A stretch of DNA of 64,000 nt, taken from Sedimentitalea sp039941015 (GTDB lineage: Bacteria; Pseudomonadota; Alphaproteobacteria; Rhodobacterales; Rhodobacteraceae). The notes below the pieces were generated by a model that had not been told where the DNA came from, ran no database searches, and saw only the letters and a list, made by a program, of their open reading frames with translations. Each line of letters begins with the position of its first letter. The stretch's first letter is position 1. Positions 8,063 through 17,062 of this stretch are shown here, one piece after another. The position numbers and the translations under genes are program-made. The DNA lies in the NCBI RefSeq assembly GCF_039941015.1, contig NZ_JBDVFI010000057.1; one strand, written 5' to 3'.

Positions 8063-9583
8063 ATGACCTTTAGTCCCCATGGCGATCATTTGATCGCAGG
8101 CAAACGCGTCAGTTCGGAGACGTGGTTTTCTTCGGCACCCGCTACAGGCGAGGCCTTTGACTACTCGGCCGGCTCTCCTGATCTGGTGGCCCAGGCCTGT
8201 GCGGCGGCCCACGCGGCATCTCCTGGCTTTGCGGCCACGTCGCGCGAGGACCGCGCCAAGCTTTTGGAAACCATTGCGGATGAAATTGACGCCCGTGGCG
8301 AACAGATCACAGAGATCGGAAGTGCCGAAACCGGCTTGCCAGCAGCGCGCCTGCAGGGGGAACGGGGCCGGACGACTGGTCAGCTCCGACTCTTTGCGTC
8401 GCATATACTGGCCGGAGATTTTCTGGATCGACGACATGACAAGGCGCTGCCCGAGCGGCAGCCGCTTCCGCGTCCCGACCTGCGGATGATGCAGCGTCCG
8501 GTTGGCCCGGTGGCGGTCTTTGGGGCGTCCAACTTCCCGCTCGCCTTCTCAGTGGCCGGAGGTGACACTGCAGCCGCACTTGCCGCAGGTTGCCCGGTGG
8601 TCGTCAAAGGGCACGGCGCACACCCCGGCACCAGTGAAATTGTCGGAGATGCTATTGCTGCGGCGCTCGAAAAACTCGGCATGGATGCGGGCATCTTCAG
8701 CCTCGTTCAGGGCGGAAACCGCGCCGTGGGCGAAGCGCTGGTCACCGATCCACGCATCAAGGCCGTTGGTTTTACCGGCAGCCTTGGTGGCGGGCGCGCT
8801 CTCTTTAATCTTTGTGCGTCACGTCCCGAACCGATCCCGTTTTTCGGGGAACTCGGCAGTGTGAACCCTATGTTTGTCTTACCGCATGCAGCCTCTGATC
8901 GTGGCGCGGACATCGGTGCCGGCTGGGCTGGAAGCCTGACGATGGGCGTCGGACAATTTTGCACGAATCCGGGCATCGCGATCGTGATCGACGGTCCGGA
9001 TGCGGATGCACTCGTCAAGGCGGCCACAGAAGGGCTCAAGGCAGTTTCCGGGCAAACCATGCTGACCGATGGGATGGCCGAAGCTTATCGTGATGGCGCC
9101 CGCCGGGTGTCTGAAGGCGCAGGTGTCAAGCCGTTGTTGGTGACGAACTGTGAAGGACGGAGCGCAGCACCGTATCTTTTCGACGTATCGGCAAGTGACT
9201 GGCAGGACAATGAAGAACTCTCCGAAGAAGTGTTCGGTCCGCTCGGGCTGGTGATCCGCGTCAAGGACGCGGCCCAAATGAAGGAGATCGCGGAGAGCTT
9301 CAAAGGACAATTGACCGCAACACTTCAAATGCAAGATGGTGACATTGACCTCGCTCGTGCCCTTTTGCCGGTGCTTGAGCGCATGGCTGGCCGCGTTCTG
9401 GCCAATGGCTTTCCAACTGGTGTCGAAGTCTGCGATTCCATGGTTCATGGGGGACCATACCCGGCAAGCACCAATTTTGGCGCCACTTCTGTCGGCACAC
9501 TCTCCATCCGCCGGTTCCTGCGACCGGTGTGCTATCAGGATCTCCCCGAAGCGCTCCTCCCGGCCGATCTCGTGGAGGATTAA
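8063..9583 (+). CDS. Aldehyde dehydrogenase, 2-oxoglutarate semialdehyde dehydrogenase type
   Basis: A 506-aa ALDH of the NADP-preferring branch. The catalytic Cys sits in GVGQFCTNPG, the general-base Glu in GELGSVNP, the cofactor loop reads GFTGSLGGGRAL, and the branch-typical region GFPTGVEVCDSMVHGGPYPAS is present. Start 8063 is chosen over an ATG at 8030, because 8030 lies inside the upstream gene and 8063 follows its stop with AGGACG just before. Relatives oxidise 2,5-dioxopentanoate to 2-oxoglutarate in hydroxyproline and sugar-acid pathways, so the operon probably drains a C5/C6 acid into the TCA cycle. A strong terminator follows. Confidence 0.85.
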   Translation: MTFSPHGDHLIAGKRVSSETWFSSAPATGEAFDYSAGSPDLVAQACAAAHAASPGFAATSREDRAKLLETIADEIDARGEQITEIGSAETGLPAARLQGERGRTTGQLRLFASHILAGDFLDRRHDKALPERQPLPRPDLRMMQRPVGPVAVFGASNFPLAFSVAGGDTAAALAAGCPVVVKGHGAHPGTSEIVGDAIAAALEKLGMDAGIFSLVQGGNRAVGEALVTDPRIKAVGFTGSLGGGRALFNLCASRPEPIPFFGELGSVNPMFVLPHAASDRGADIGAGWAGSLTMGVGQFCTNPGIAIVIDGPDADALVKAATEGLKAVSGQTMLTDGMAEAYRDGARRVSEGAGVKPLLVTNCEGRSAAPYLFDVSASDWQDNEELSEEVFGPLGLVIRVKDAAQMKEIAESFKGQLTATLQMQDGDIDLARALLPVLERMAGRVLANGFPTGVEVCDSMVHGGPYPASTNFGATSVGTLSIRRFLRPVCYQDLPEALLPADLVED

Positions 9584-9605
9584 CTTTCTCCCGGATCGGC
9601 ACTAT

Positions 9606-9647
9606 CGGCCCGCCACCGCGTCTGGTCGCGTTTGGCGGGCCGTTTTT
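9606..9647 (+). terminator. Rho-independent terminator after the aldehyde dehydrogenase
   Basis: A perfect 10-bp stem (CGGCCCGCCA at 9606-9615 with TGGCGGGCCG at 9633-9642) is followed directly by TTTTT. It separates the two-gene catabolic unit from tctCBA. Confidence 0.85.
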
Positions 9648-9724
9648 AGACCGCGCTAGGTGCTCTCCAAGCGCATCGGAATGATGCCTAGGCAGCAACT
9701 AACAGAACGGTATACTCAAAGTTG

Positions 9725-9783
9725 TTATTACTAAGTACCAATTTTCCGATATATGCCTGACTAAATCTCAATATTAGTAATAA
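9725..9783. promoter_or_regulatory. Candidate GntR operator: inverted TTATTACTAA sites
   Basis: TTATTACTAAG (9725-9735) and ATTAGTAATAA (9773-9783) are inverted copies of the same 10-mer, about 48 bases centre to centre, in an AT-rich patch upstream of tctC. The same 10-mer occurs at 7000. Likely ligand-responsive sites for the FadR-type regulator at 13517 (inference). Confidence 0.45.
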
Positions 9784-10040
9784 ATTGCGTTGATTTGTAA
9801 ATCTTGCTGCAGTATGGTGATTCGAGCTTGCATGAGCTTCCCGCCTGACGCGCTGACGGCATGAAAGGGGACAGCTCTGTAACAAATGGGAGGGGTTCTA
9901 GACTGCACCAGAGGCACTGATTTGCGTGCTTTGCGAAGTGCAATGAAGTGACTAGCTGTCGACGCGAAATTCGCCAGCTAATTTAACCCGGTCATCTTCA
10001 GAGCGCTCAATCAATATCCGGGGATGCTCCCCGCTTTCCA

Positions 10041-10100
10041 TCCTGGAAAAATTTCGAAACCGAACTGGCGAGGCACCCTGTTTTTCCGGGCCAGTCGGTT
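10041..10100 (+). promoter_or_regulatory. Structured leader upstream of tctC
   Basis: AACCGAACTGGC (10058-10069) can pair with GCCAGTCGGTT (10090-10100) with one bulged base. GGAAAAA (10045-10051) can pair with TTTTTCC (10081-10087). The second pairing would enclose the left arm of the first, so the two folds are probably exclusive. This is the layout of an attenuator or protein-binding leader 50 bases before the start codon. No known riboswitch class was recognised; nothing else was found in 9784-10040 apart from a small CGGGG/CCCCG hairpin at 10019-10033. Confidence 0.35.
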
Positions 10101-10150
10101 CGTTCAACTAACCAGATTTATCTGGATGACGACATCTGAACTGGAGGAAT

Positions 10151-11122
10151 ATGATCATGCTATCTACAAACCTGAAAAGCAAACTCGTGCTGGCTCTTGG
10201 GGCCTGCATCGTCGGCACCACGGTCGCCGCTGCAGACTTTCCCACGCGCGACATTCGCCTGATCGTTCCGTGGCCGGCTGGCGGCGGGGCGGATGCGATT
10301 TCGCGCAAGATCAGCAACATCGCCGAGCAAGAACTGCCGAAATCCATCTATGTGGAAAACATCGCGGGCGCCGTGACTGCGACGGGCCTGATCCAGATGA
10401 CCGGTTCGCGCCCTGATGGGCACACCGTCGGTGTTCTGACCTATGACAGCATCATCACCTTGCCGCGTGGTCAAATGGTACCCGGCTATTCGCTGGATAA
10501 CATGACCCCCATCGCCCGCATCACAAGCGAAGCTGATGCAATCGTCGTTTCCAAACATTCGAGCATCAACACCTTTGAGGAACTGGTTGAAAAGGCCAAG
10601 GCCAACCCCGGCGAAGTGCGCGTCGGCGTGGCTCCAAAAGGGTCTGGTCCATATCTGTCGGTCAGCCAGCTCGAACAGCTGCTGGACGTCGATTTCAACG
10701 TGATCACCTATGCTGGGTCTTCCAGCGCCGAAGCCGAAGCGCTTCTGTCGGGTGAACTTGACGCGGCAATCTCCAGCCTGGGTGATTTCAGCGGCATTAT
10801 CGGTTCCGGCGATGCCAAAGGCGTGGTCGAATTGACCTCGGTGCAGAACCAGACCTACACAGATGTGCCCACGATCAGTTCCAAGGGCTTTGATCTGCAA
10901 ACCGGTAGCTTTATCGTTCTGGCAGCACCGAAAGACACGCCTGCTGAGTCCATCGCAACATTGGAAGCCGCATTCAAATCGGCCTACGACACCGCAGAGT
11001 TCCAGGATTGGTTGAAGCAGGTCGGCGTGACCGCCGATTGGCTTGGTTCTGATGGCGTTAATGTCTGGATCGACGAGCTGCAGAACAAGACGTTCACGCT
11101 CATGGATCAGCTGAACCTGTAA
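10151..11122 (+). CDS. tctC: Tripartite tricarboxylate transporter substrate-binding protein (TctC/Bug family)
   Basis: A 323-aa periplasmic binding protein. The signal peptide is residues 1 to about 27 (KLVLALGACIVGTTVAAAD). The mature protein opens with FPTRDIRLIVPWPAGGGADAI, the Bug-family signature; the Pro-Ala-Gly-Gly loop contacts a substrate carboxylate. The start is preceded by GGAGG. It delivers a carboxylated substrate to TctAB encoded downstream; family ligands include citrate, glutarate, terephthalate and other di- or tricarboxylates, so the name does not fix the substrate. The upstream lyase and semialdehyde dehydrogenase suggest a dicarboxylate that ends as 2-oxoglutarate. A perfect hairpin follows the gene. 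Confidence 0.9.
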   Translation: MIMLSTNLKSKLVLALGACIVGTTVAAADFPTRDIRLIVPWPAGGGADAISRKISNIAEQELPKSIYVENIAGAVTATGLIQMTGSRPDGHTVGVLTYDSIITLPRGQMVPGYSLDNMTPIARITSEADAIVVSKHSSINTFEELVEKAKANPGEVRVGVAPKGSGPYLSVSQLEQLLDVDFNVITYAGSSSAEAEALLSGELDAAISSLGDFSGIIGSGDAKGVVELTSVQNQTYTDVPTISSKGFDLQTGSFIVLAAPKDTPAESIATLEAAFKSAYDTAEFQDWLKQVGVTADWLGSDGVNVWIDELQNKTFTLMDQLNL

Positions 11123-11134
11123 TCCACCGAACAA

Positions 11135-11167
11135 ACCTGTCTCCGGTCCAAGAGATCGGAGACAGGT
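11135..11167 (+). terminator. Intra-operon hairpin between tctC and tctB
   Basis: A perfect 11-bp stem (ACCTGTCTCCG with CGGAGACAGGT) with an 11-base loop starts 12 bases after the tctC stop. There is no T-run, so it is more likely an RNA-stabilising or attenuating hairpin that raises binding-protein output over the membrane subunits than a full terminator. Confidence 0.6.
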
Positions 11168-11321
11168 CCCATTGTCCACGATCCCTGACGGGTTGTGTCG
11201 ACATACGTTGCAGTGAAGCAAGACGGTTTGGACCAAGTTTGACCCTACGGCTTCTTCCGACCTGACACATACAGTCGCTTGGTGCTGACGCACCCCATCA
11301 AACACATCGCAGGAGAAGACG

Positions 11322-11771
11322 ATGCTCTTGAACAGACAATTGTTATTTCTGTACGTCACTCTTGCAGTGTCGGTTGGTTATCTCATTACGGCTCTCAGCT
11401 TGGGCGCCCCCATTTCCGAGGGCAGACTGACGCCGTCCTTCTTCCCCATCGCTGTTGGTGCCTCGGCGATCGTCTTTGCCAGCATTCTCATCGTTCAGGC
11501 GCTACGTTCCGAACCCGATGACGTGCGATCGAGCGATCCGGGAAACTACACCCATGTGTGGGTTGTCGCGGCCATTTTCGTCTACATCGTGGCGTTCAAA
11601 CCAGTTGGATATTTCATCTCGTCCGGCCTCTTCGTCTTTGCGCTGATCGTTATTTTCTCGTCCTTTGAGAAGCTTCTGGTGAAGGCCGCAATATCCGCCG
11701 CGATCGTGGTGATCGCCTTTGTCATGTTTCAGCAATTGTTCGGGGTTCGCCTCCCGACCCTGTGGGGTTAA
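11322..11771 (+). CDS. tctB: Tripartite tricarboxylate transporter small membrane subunit (TctB family)
   Basis: A 149-aa membrane protein with four predicted helices (about residues 5-25, 38-57, 78-100 and 110-140), the length and topology of TctB. The start is preceded by AGGAGAAG. Its stop lies three bases before tctA. TctB assembles with TctA to form the ion-coupled permease. Sequence conservation in this family is low, so the call rests on topology and position between tctC and tctA. Confidence 0.85.
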   Translation: MLLNRQLLFLYVTLAVSVGYLITALSLGAPISEGRLTPSFFPIAVGASAIVFASILIVQALRSEPDDVRSSDPGNYTHVWVVAAIFVYIVAFKPVGYFISSGLFVFALIVIFSSFEKLLVKAAISAAIVVIAFVMFQQLFGVRLPTLWG

Positions 11772-11774
11772 GTC

Positions 11775-13295
11775 ATGGATTTCATTTTACTTGTTTTCAG
11801 CAGCTTCTCGCTTCTGCTGGACCCGTTCAACCTGGCCTATGTGATCCTTGGCTTCATCATCGGCACGATCTTTGCCGCAATTCCCGGTTTGACGGCGACC
11901 CTGGCAATGGCGCTGTTGCTGCCGCTGACCTACACGCTCAGCGTCGAAACCGCGCTCATGGCCTGCGCCAGCATTTACATGGCGGGCATGTGTGGCGGCA
12001 GTATCACGGCAACGACGATCAACATTCCCGGCGCGCCGTCGTCGATGATGACTGCACTCGACGGCTATCCCATGCAGCAGCAGGGCAAGGGCGCCCTGGC
12101 TCTGGGACATGCGGCGCTAGGTTCCATGTTTGGTGGGGCCGTGGGAGCGCTTCTCCTGATCGCCCTTGCGCCTCTTGTGGCCGAGGTTTCGTTGCTCGTC
12201 AAAACGACAGGCAAGTTCTCTCTTCTGGCCTTTGCTATTATCGTTGTCGTGATCGCACAGCGCGGCCGCATCCCACAGGCCGGTCTCGCCGCCTGTATCG
12301 GACTCATGCTGGCCACCGTCGGTCTCGACACGATGGAGCCTGTCACCCGGTTCACATTTGGCTACAGTGACCTGACGGCCGGCATTGCCTTGATGCCCGT
12401 CATCATTGGCACATTTGCCATCGCAGAAGTGCTCATGCAGGCCAGTTCTTCGCGCGACCTCAGCGCTATCACTGCAGCCGCCAATAAGGTCAAGATCAGA
12501 CGCAGGGATTTCCTGCCGCCATTGTCAGACATCCGTAAGATTGGATTTGGCTGCTATTTCAAATCCTGCTTGATTGGGTATTTCGTCGGCACCCTGCCGG
12601 GCGCCGGCGGTTCCATGGGGTCTTTCCTCGCCTATACCGAAGCAGTGCGCACCTCGTCCGAACCTGAGACATTCGGCAAGGGCAATCCGAAGGGCATCGC
12701 CGCTTCGGAAAGTGCCAACAACGCCGTCTGCGGCGGAGCGATGGTGCCGATGTTGACCTTTGGCATCCCGGGTGATCCGATCACGGCCATCATGCTTGGC
12801 GTTCTGGTGATCAATGGTATTCAGCCAGGGCCGCAGCTGATGACAGATCAGGCCGGACTGATCGCACCAATGCTGGCTGCGCTTCTGTTCAGCGCCGTGG
12901 TGCTAATCCCGCTGACGCTCTACCTCATCGGTCCGTATTTCATCAAGATTGTGTCGGTGCGCAAGGATGTGCTTTACGGCGTCATCGCTCTGCTCGCTGT
13001 CGTCGGAAGCTATGTTGCGACCTTTTCGACCTTTCAGATGTTCATGGCTCTGGCGATGGGTATTCTCGCCTTCTATCTGCGGCGCAACGGGTTCCCGGTG
13101 ATCACCATGCTGCTGGGTTACATTCTGGGTCCCAATCTCGAGGAATTCCTGCGTCGGTCGCTGGCCCTCTCCAATGGTGATCCGACCACCTTTATCACCA
13201 GCCCGGACAGCCTGTTCTTTGTCATGTTGACCTTGGTGTTTTTCTACTTCCTCGTGATCAGGAAGCCAGCAGAGAAATCGCCGGTGACCGAATAG
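11775..13295 (+). CDS. tctA: Tripartite tricarboxylate transporter large permease (TctA family)
   Basis: A 506-aa protein with about 11-12 membrane helices. Family hallmarks are GTIFAAIPGLTATLAMALLL near residues 25-50, the ITATTINIPGAPSS segment, and the second repeat LPGAGGSMGSFLAY with PKGIAASESANNA and MLTFGIPGD; these duplicated Pro-Gly-containing loops form the transport core. It completes a tctCBA operon. Likely ion-coupled uptake of a di- or tricarboxylate. Confidence 0.93.
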   Translation: MDFILLVFSSFSLLLDPFNLAYVILGFIIGTIFAAIPGLTATLAMALLLPLTYTLSVETALMACASIYMAGMCGGSITATTINIPGAPSSMMTALDGYPMQQQGKGALALGHAALGSMFGGAVGALLLIALAPLVAEVSLLVKTTGKFSLLAFAIIVVVIAQRGRIPQAGLAACIGLMLATVGLDTMEPVTRFTFGYSDLTAGIALMPVIIGTFAIAEVLMQASSSRDLSAITAAANKVKIRRRDFLPPLSDIRKIGFGCYFKSCLIGYFVGTLPGAGGSMGSFLAYTEAVRTSSEPETFGKGNPKGIAASESANNAVCGGAMVPMLTFGIPGDPITAIMLGVLVINGIQPGPQLMTDQAGLIAPMLAALLFSAVVLIPLTLYLIGPYFIKIVSVRKDVLYGVIALLAVVGSYVATFSTFQMFMALAMGILAFYLRRNGFPVITMLLGYILGPNLEEFLRRSLALSNGDPTTFITSPDSLFFVMLTLVFFYFLVIRKPAEKSPVTE

Positions 13296-13313
13296 CAAGA
13301 CCTTAAGATCAAT

Positions 13314-13351
13314 CCGTTCCCGTGTTGGCATGGTCGTCATCATGGGAACGG
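13314..13351 (+). terminator. Possible stem-loop after tctA
   Basis: CCGTTCCCGTG (13314-13324) pairs with CATGGGAACGG (13341-13351) at ten of eleven positions. No T-run follows, so termination strength is doubtful; it may only separate tctA from the regulator gene. Confidence 0.35.
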
Positions 13352-13516
13352 CTATTCCTCGCTAACAGCACTAGGTGCGTGGCGGCATAGTCACGGCATC
13401 CTTCAAACGACGACATGCACGCCGGACCGTTACAACTGCCTGCTGCTGGCTTATAAGGGTTCTCATGCGCTTGGCCGGCATAAGTTCTGGTCGGTACCGA
13501 ACCAAAGGAGATCACG

Positions 13517-14218
13517 TTGTCAGAGACGCGGCGCCCCACATTGGCGGATCAGGTTTACGATCAACTGTTGGCAAAAATCCTCGAGGAAGCATACCCGGTG
13601 CACAGCCGGTTGCCTGCTGAAGAGGTCTTGGCTCAAGAGTTCGGTGTTTCCCGCCCGATCGTGCGCGCGGCACTGTCCCGGCTCCGCGATGATGGAATTG
13701 TCCAGTCCCGTCGGGGCTCTGGCAGCTATGTTCTGCGCCGTCCCGATCGGCAATTGATCAGCTTTGTACCGCTGGAATCGATCTCTGATGTTCAACGGTG
13801 TTACGAATTCCGCATCGACGTCGAAGGCGCGGCAGCCGCTTGGGCGGCGCGTCGACGCGACGACGAGGACCTCGCTGCGATGGATCAGGCCTATGAGGTG
13901 ATGGAGCAAACCTATGAGCAAAACGCCTTGGGTGTCGATTCCGATCAGATGCTTCACCTTGCCATTGCGCGTGCCTCGAAAAATCCATTCTTCGCGTCGG
14001 TTCTCGAATCTCTGGGGGAACAGATCGCATTTGGAGTAAAGCTCTCGCGATCCCTAACGCTACTGGATGCGCCGGGGCGTCAGCAGTTGGTTCTGGCAGA
14101 ACACCGTGCAGTGCTCGAAGCGATCCGTCTCAAGCAACCCGCAGTCGCGGAAGCCACCATGCGCCACCATATTACCGCCGCCAAGGACCGGATGTTCGTT
14201 GGTACACAAGACTCCTAG
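13517..14218 (+). CDS. FadR-type (FCD) GntR transcriptional regulator
   Basis: A 233-aa regulator with a TTG start at 13517, preceded by AAAGGAG. The N-terminal winged helix-turn-helix covers about residues 8-75 (LPAEEVLAQEFGVSRPIVRAALSRL, then RRGSGSYV). The C-terminal all-helical FCD ligand domain carries the metal and ligand residues of the family: Asp in FRIDVEG, His in MLHLAIARASKNP, and the late AEHRAVLEAI and MRHHI motifs. It lies downstream of tctCBA in the same direction and is the best candidate to bind the TTATTACTAA sites upstream of tctC and of the RraA-like gene. The effector is probably an organic acid of the pathway. Confidence 0.87.
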   Translation: MSETRRPTLADQVYDQLLAKILEEAYPVHSRLPAEEVLAQEFGVSRPIVRAALSRLRDDGIVQSRRGSGSYVLRRPDRQLISFVPLESISDVQRCYEFRIDVEGAAAAWAARRRDDEDLAAMDQAYEVMEQTYEQNALGVDSDQMLHLAIARASKNPFFASVLESLGEQIAFGVKLSRSLTLLDAPGRQQLVLAEHRAVLEAIRLKQPAVAEATMRHHITAAKDRMFVGTQDS

Positions 14219-14277
14219 GTGCCAAACCTGACAGATCCCGATTCCAAAACTTGGCCCTTAGTTAGCGACAGAGCCGC

Positions 14278-15567
14278 TTACATCAAATCCAGCGCTCGGG
14301 GAATTGCTAGCGACAGGTCCGGCCAAAACGTTGTCATCAGCATGACCGGGAATGCGACAAAGGTCATCAGACCGAGTGCGGGCATAACGGCCTGCATGAT
14401 CGGTGCCCGCGTGATCTTGCAGGACAGAAACAGCGTCGGCGCGACCGGCGGGCTATTTGCGCCAATGACGACAGAGCACCCGACGATCGCGGCGAAATGC
14501 ACAGGATCGACGCCATTCGCCACCATCAGGGGCAGGAACAACGGAGCAATCACAACAGTGACGGATATGTCGTCCATCAATGCGCCCGCGACGATCAAAA
14601 CCAGATTGACGATCAACAACGCGCCGATCGGGCTGGTTACAACTGATTGGATTGCCTCGGTCAGATCCTGCGGCACGCGTTCAAAGGCCATAATCCGCGA
14701 AATCATGAAGGAAAACAGCAGGATCAGGATGATCGTTCCGGTTGTTTCAGCAGCTTGTACGACACTGCGGGTCAAGCTGCGCCATGTGAACTCGCGATAG
14801 ATCAGCCCGCCGACAATTAAGGCCGCGACCGCTGCGACAGCGGCTGCTTCGGTCGGAGTAAAGACGCCGCCATAAATACCGCCAAGAATGATGATCGGCA
14901 GTGATAGTGCAGGTAATGCATGGAGCGTCACCTTACCGAAACTTTCGCGTGGCCCCGTACTTTCATCCGCGGGGAGCTCTTCAAAGACGCGTCCGACCAG
15001 AAAGCGGTTGTAGAGGATAAGACCAATGATCAGCAGAATCGCGGGGCCGATGGTGGCCGCAAAACAGGCCGCAACCGACTGACGGGTCACCACTGCAAAG
15101 AGGATCATGGTGATCGAAGGCGGGATCAGAATTCCCAGCAGTGATGATATCCCCAGTAACGCCGCAACCCGCCCTCGTGGATACCCGCGCGCGACCAGAG
15201 GTTCCGTCATGATGGACCCGATAGAAGCGATGGCCGCGGTCGCCGTGCCGGCGATAGCCCCAAAGACGCTCGATGACAGCACCATCGCGGAACCCATGCC
15301 GCCCTTGCCAGTCGCCAGACGCTCGATAAAGGAAATGATGCGCTGCGCAATACCGCCAGACTGCATCAGGAACCCCGTTAGGATGAAAAGTGGCAGCGCC
15401 ACCAGCACCAGCGAGTTTAGCGAGCGAAAACCTTGTAGCATCAATGTATTAAGGTTCACGTCATAGATATAGGTCAGATAGGCCAACACCCCGGCAAAGG
15501 ACCAGGCGACCGGCAAACCGATCCCCATGAGGAGGATGAGAAGCGGAAGGGCGACGAGTGCATACAT
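14278..15567 (-). CDS. dctM: TRAP transporter large permease (DctM)
   Basis: A 429-aa protein with about 12 membrane helices. Typical DctM blocks are visible: ALPLFILTGFLMQSGGIAQR, GMGSAMVLSSSVFGAIAGTATAA, GILIPPSITMILF and GGVFTPTEAAAVA. Its start is directly adjacent to the dctQ stop. It converges with the GntR gene at 13517-14218, leaving only 59 bases between the stops. It forms the Na+-coupled transport domain for the substrate captured by the DctP encoded at 16067-17062. Confidence 0.92.
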   Translation of the reverse strand: MYALVALPLLILLMGIGLPVAWSFAGVLAYLTYIYDVNLNTLMLQGFRSLNSLVLVALPLFILTGFLMQSGGIAQRIISFIERLATGKGGMGSAMVLSSSVFGAIAGTATAAIASIGSIMTEPLVARGYPRGRVAALLGISSLLGILIPPSITMILFAVVTRQSVAACFAATIGPAILLIIGLILYNRFLVGRVFEELPADESTGPRESFGKVTLHALPALSLPIIILGGIYGGVFTPTEAAAVAAVAALIVGGLIYREFTWRSLTRSVVQAAETTGTIILILLFSFMISRIMAFERVPQDLTEAIQSVVTSPIGALLIVNLVLIVAGALMDDISVTVVIAPLFLPLMVANGVDPVHFAAIVGCSVVIGANSPPVAPTLFLSCKITRAPIMQAVMPALGLMTFVAFPVMLMTTFWPDLSLAIPRALDLM

Positions 15568-16083
15568 TCAGGCACGCCTCAATCTTAGGAACGCGCCGAT
15601 GACATCGCGCACTGCGTAACAAAAACACCCCACCGCGGCGAGGCCGATGGCCATCTGCGGTACCCACAGCGGGATCTGGTAGGCCGGGGTCGTCTGCGGA
15701 CGCTTGAGCCCCCAGGAGAACATCCAGTAGGCCCAGACAATAAAGAATATGGTGATGATCATCGTCAGCGTCGCAATCAGCAGGTCATGCGCTGCCTTGC
15801 GTCGCGGGTCGGTGATGTTGCCGGCGATCCAGTCAACGGTCAGGTGATCGCGTTTGCGCGACGCAATGACCGCTCCGGTCATATAAAGCGCAACAGCGGC
15901 AAGCATGATCAATTCATGCAAGCCGACAACGGACAGGCCAAGCACGTAGCGGGCGACAACAAGAAAGGCCATCAGACCCGCCACGACCAAGGACGAAATG
16001 ATTGCCGCGAGGTCGAGTATACGTGCAATGGCCCCGCCAATACGGGAGGTGGGGCCAATTTGTATGTCAGAGCTCTCCGGCAT
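15568..16083 (-). CDS. dctQ: TRAP transporter small permease (DctQ)
   Basis: A four-helix membrane protein of the DctQ family: helices at about residues 18-40, 50-70, 95-117 and 140-160 from the chosen start, with ALYMTGAVIASRKRDHLTVD at the typical central position. The ATG at 16083 gives 171 aa and overlaps the end of dctP by 17 bases; a GTG at 16119 would add 12 residues and has a slightly better Shine-Dalgarno, so the start is uncertain. Confidence 0.85.
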   Translation of the reverse strand: MPESSDIQIGPTSRIGGAIARILDLAAIISSLVVAGLMAFLVVARYVLGLSVVGLHELIMLAAVALYMTGAVIASRKRDHLTVDWIAGNITDPRRKAAHDLLIATLTMIITIFFIVWAYWMFSWGLKRPQTTPAYQIPLWVPQMAIGLAAVGCFCYAVRDVIGAFLRLRRA

Positions 16084-17062
16084 TGGCCCGGATTTTATCC
16101 ATGATGTCTTTGCCGACACGGTCTTCCATCTGCGGCCAGACCTTTTCGCGCACAGTCTTGGCCATGGCCTTCAACTGTTCGTCCGACGGTTCAATATAGG
16201 TCATGCCAGCGTCCTTGGCCTGCTGGACGTAATACTCGTCGCGTTCCTTGGCCTGTTCGAAGGCTTCATTCATGACCGTGTCTGCCGCATCTGCGACAGC
16301 TTTTTGCTCGTCCTCGCTCAGCGAGGCCCAGGACCCTTCATTCATCGTCATGACGCCGGTAACGAATTGCATCTTGATCTGGTTGTAATAGTCCAGCACA
16401 TCACGGAAATACTCATAATCCCAGTAGATGATGTTTGCGCCGTCCCCATCGACGACCCCGGTTTGAATCGCGGTGAACACCTCTGACCAGTCGATGGTCG
16501 CAGTTTGATAACCCAGAGCCTGCAGCGACTCGGCCATCGGGAACATCGCCGGAACGCGGATCTTGAGCGCGCTCGCCTCTTCCGGCGTCATCGCGAATTT
16601 ATCACGCGAGGCAACTCCGTTGAAACCTTCGGGCCAGGGACCAAAGAACTTAACACCAAGATCGGCCCAAACTTCGGTCAGGACCTCGTTGACCCATCCA
16701 CCCGGCTGGTAGGCTTCTAGGGCCTCTTCCCAACTGGTGACCATATATGGGGTGAAGAGCACACCAAGACGTTCGTCATATGCAGTGATCGGCCAGTTGA
16801 TCATCATGTCCAAATCGCCGGCAACCAGCAGATCCAGAACCTCGGCCTGGCTACCCAATTCGTTCTGATAGAATACTTCGACCTGCACTTCGCCGTCAGT
16901 ACTTTCCTCTATCAGCGCAGCCCAACGATCAAGCGCATCACCTGATGGCGAGCCTTTGGCCCCTGAATCCGTGGCAAGTTTCAGCGTCGTTTCGGCCACC
17001 ACGGGCGCGGCCAATGCCAAGGCCATGGCGGTGCCAAGGCCTAGAAGAGTCTTGAAGAACAT
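16067..17062 (-). CDS. dctP: TRAP transporter substrate-binding protein (DctP family)
   Basis: A 331-aa periplasmic binding protein with a signal peptide (about residues 1-23, ending VVAE). DctP-like features include the TDSGAKGSPSGDALDRWAALIEE opening and ALKIRVPAMFPMAESLQALG, the segment that carries the conserved Arg contacting the substrate carboxylate in this family. It heads a dctPQM operon read toward lower coordinates and is divergent from the methylated-amine operon at 17398. No catabolic gene accompanies it, so the substrate cannot be inferred; the shared intergenic region allows, but does not prove, co-regulation with amine catabolism. Confidence 0.9.
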   Translation of the reverse strand: MFFKTLLGLGTAMALALAAPVVAETTLKLATDSGAKGSPSGDALDRWAALIEESTDGEVQVEVFYQNELGSQAEVLDLLVAGDLDMMINWPITAYDERLGVLFTPYMVTSWEEALEAYQPGGWVNEVLTEVWADLGVKFFGPWPEGFNGVASRDKFAMTPEEASALKIRVPAMFPMAESLQALGYQTATIDWSEVFTAIQTGVVDGDGANIIYWDYEYFRDVLDYYNQIKMQFVTGVMTMNEGSWASLSEDEQKAVADAADTVMNEAFEQAKERDEYYVQQAKDAGMTYIEPSDEQLKAMAKTVREKVWPQMEDRVGKDIMDKIRANAGEL

